DNA of 13,504 nucleotides from Candidatus Njordarchaeota archaeon (lineage in GTDB: Archaea > Thermoproteota > JANJXX01 > Panguiarchaeales > Panguiarchaeaceae), in NCBI GenBank assembly GCA_029855985.1, contig JAGSHR010000085.1, forward strand, positions 1-13,504. Reading direction: 5' to 3'. Of the stretch, positions 13,486-13,504 are shown piece by piece. The notes under the pieces were generated by a model. That model ran no database searches. It was given only the letters and a program-made list of their open reading frames with translations, and was not told the origin of the DNA. Position 1 is the first letter of the stretch, and every line of letters starts with the position of its first letter. A program made the position numbers and the translations under genes.

Positions 13486-13504
13486 CTGTCTCTTATACAC
13501 ATCT
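13486..13504. other. Tn5/Nextera mosaic-end adapter remnant
   Basis: The final 19 bases, CTGTCTCTTATACACATCT, are exactly the complement of the Tn5 transposase mosaic end (AGATGTGTATAAGAGACAG) used in tagmentation libraries. Their position flush with the contig end identifies them as untrimmed adapter, not a genomic transposon. Confidence 0.97.

Noticed and set aside
13486..13504. Genomic Tn5-like transposon end
   Set aside because: It is an exact match to the engineered mosaic end, flush with the contig terminus and without any transposase gene, so library adapter is the simple explanation.

Overview
The window (about 13.5 kb, AT-rich) comes from an archaeon. It carries a geranylgeranyl reductase for archaeal membrane lipids, an archaeal-type UbiD decarboxylase, a tungsten/molybdenum aldehyde:ferredoxin oxidoreductase (AOR), archaeal TATA-box-like promoters and T-rich terminators. 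Translation signals are GGTGA-type Shine-Dalgarno (SD) sites, often followed by TTG start codons. A thermophilic or anaerobic member of the Thermoproteota (TACK group) is plausible. That placement is an inference from gene content; no rRNA or tRNA gene is present to test it.

Layout: (1) 1-108, the 3' end of an unidentified gene on the + strand. (2) 297-3143, + strand: geranylgeranyl reductase, then a UbiD-family decarboxylase, possibly both serving isoprenoid/lipid synthesis. (3) 3146-6496, - strand: cysS, then pyruvate kinase with a tightly coupled 120-residue orphan gene. The orphan converges on the UbiD gene with only 2 nt between stop codons. (4) 6748-9217, - strand: a compact three-gene cluster of a small acidic protein, a helical PhoU/DUF47-like protein and a CPA1-type Na+/H+ antiporter with a long cytoplasmic tail carrying two repeats. 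(5) 9362-13228, - strand: AOR, then moaA-moaC-moaE for the pyranopterin cofactor that AOR needs. (6) 13409-13485, + strand: the first 25 codons of a divergent helix-turn-helix gene, cut off by the contig end.

The last 19 bases (13486-13504) match the Tn5/Nextera mosaic-end adapter exactly and are not genomic.

The most useful general observation concerns start sites. In six genes an in-frame GTG lies inside the SD exactly 9 nt upstream of the better start, so longest-ORF calling adds three or more false residues. Corrected starts are used here, and for AOR, CysRS and MoaA they restore the residue numbering of key ligands known from characterised homologues.

I see no CRISPR array, insertion sequence, tRNA or rRNA. 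No stretch without a gene exceeds about 250 bp. I did not find a clearly new multi-gene defence or mobile system. The best candidates for undescribed biology are the antiporter cluster and the 120-residue orphan gene coupled to pyruvate kinase.
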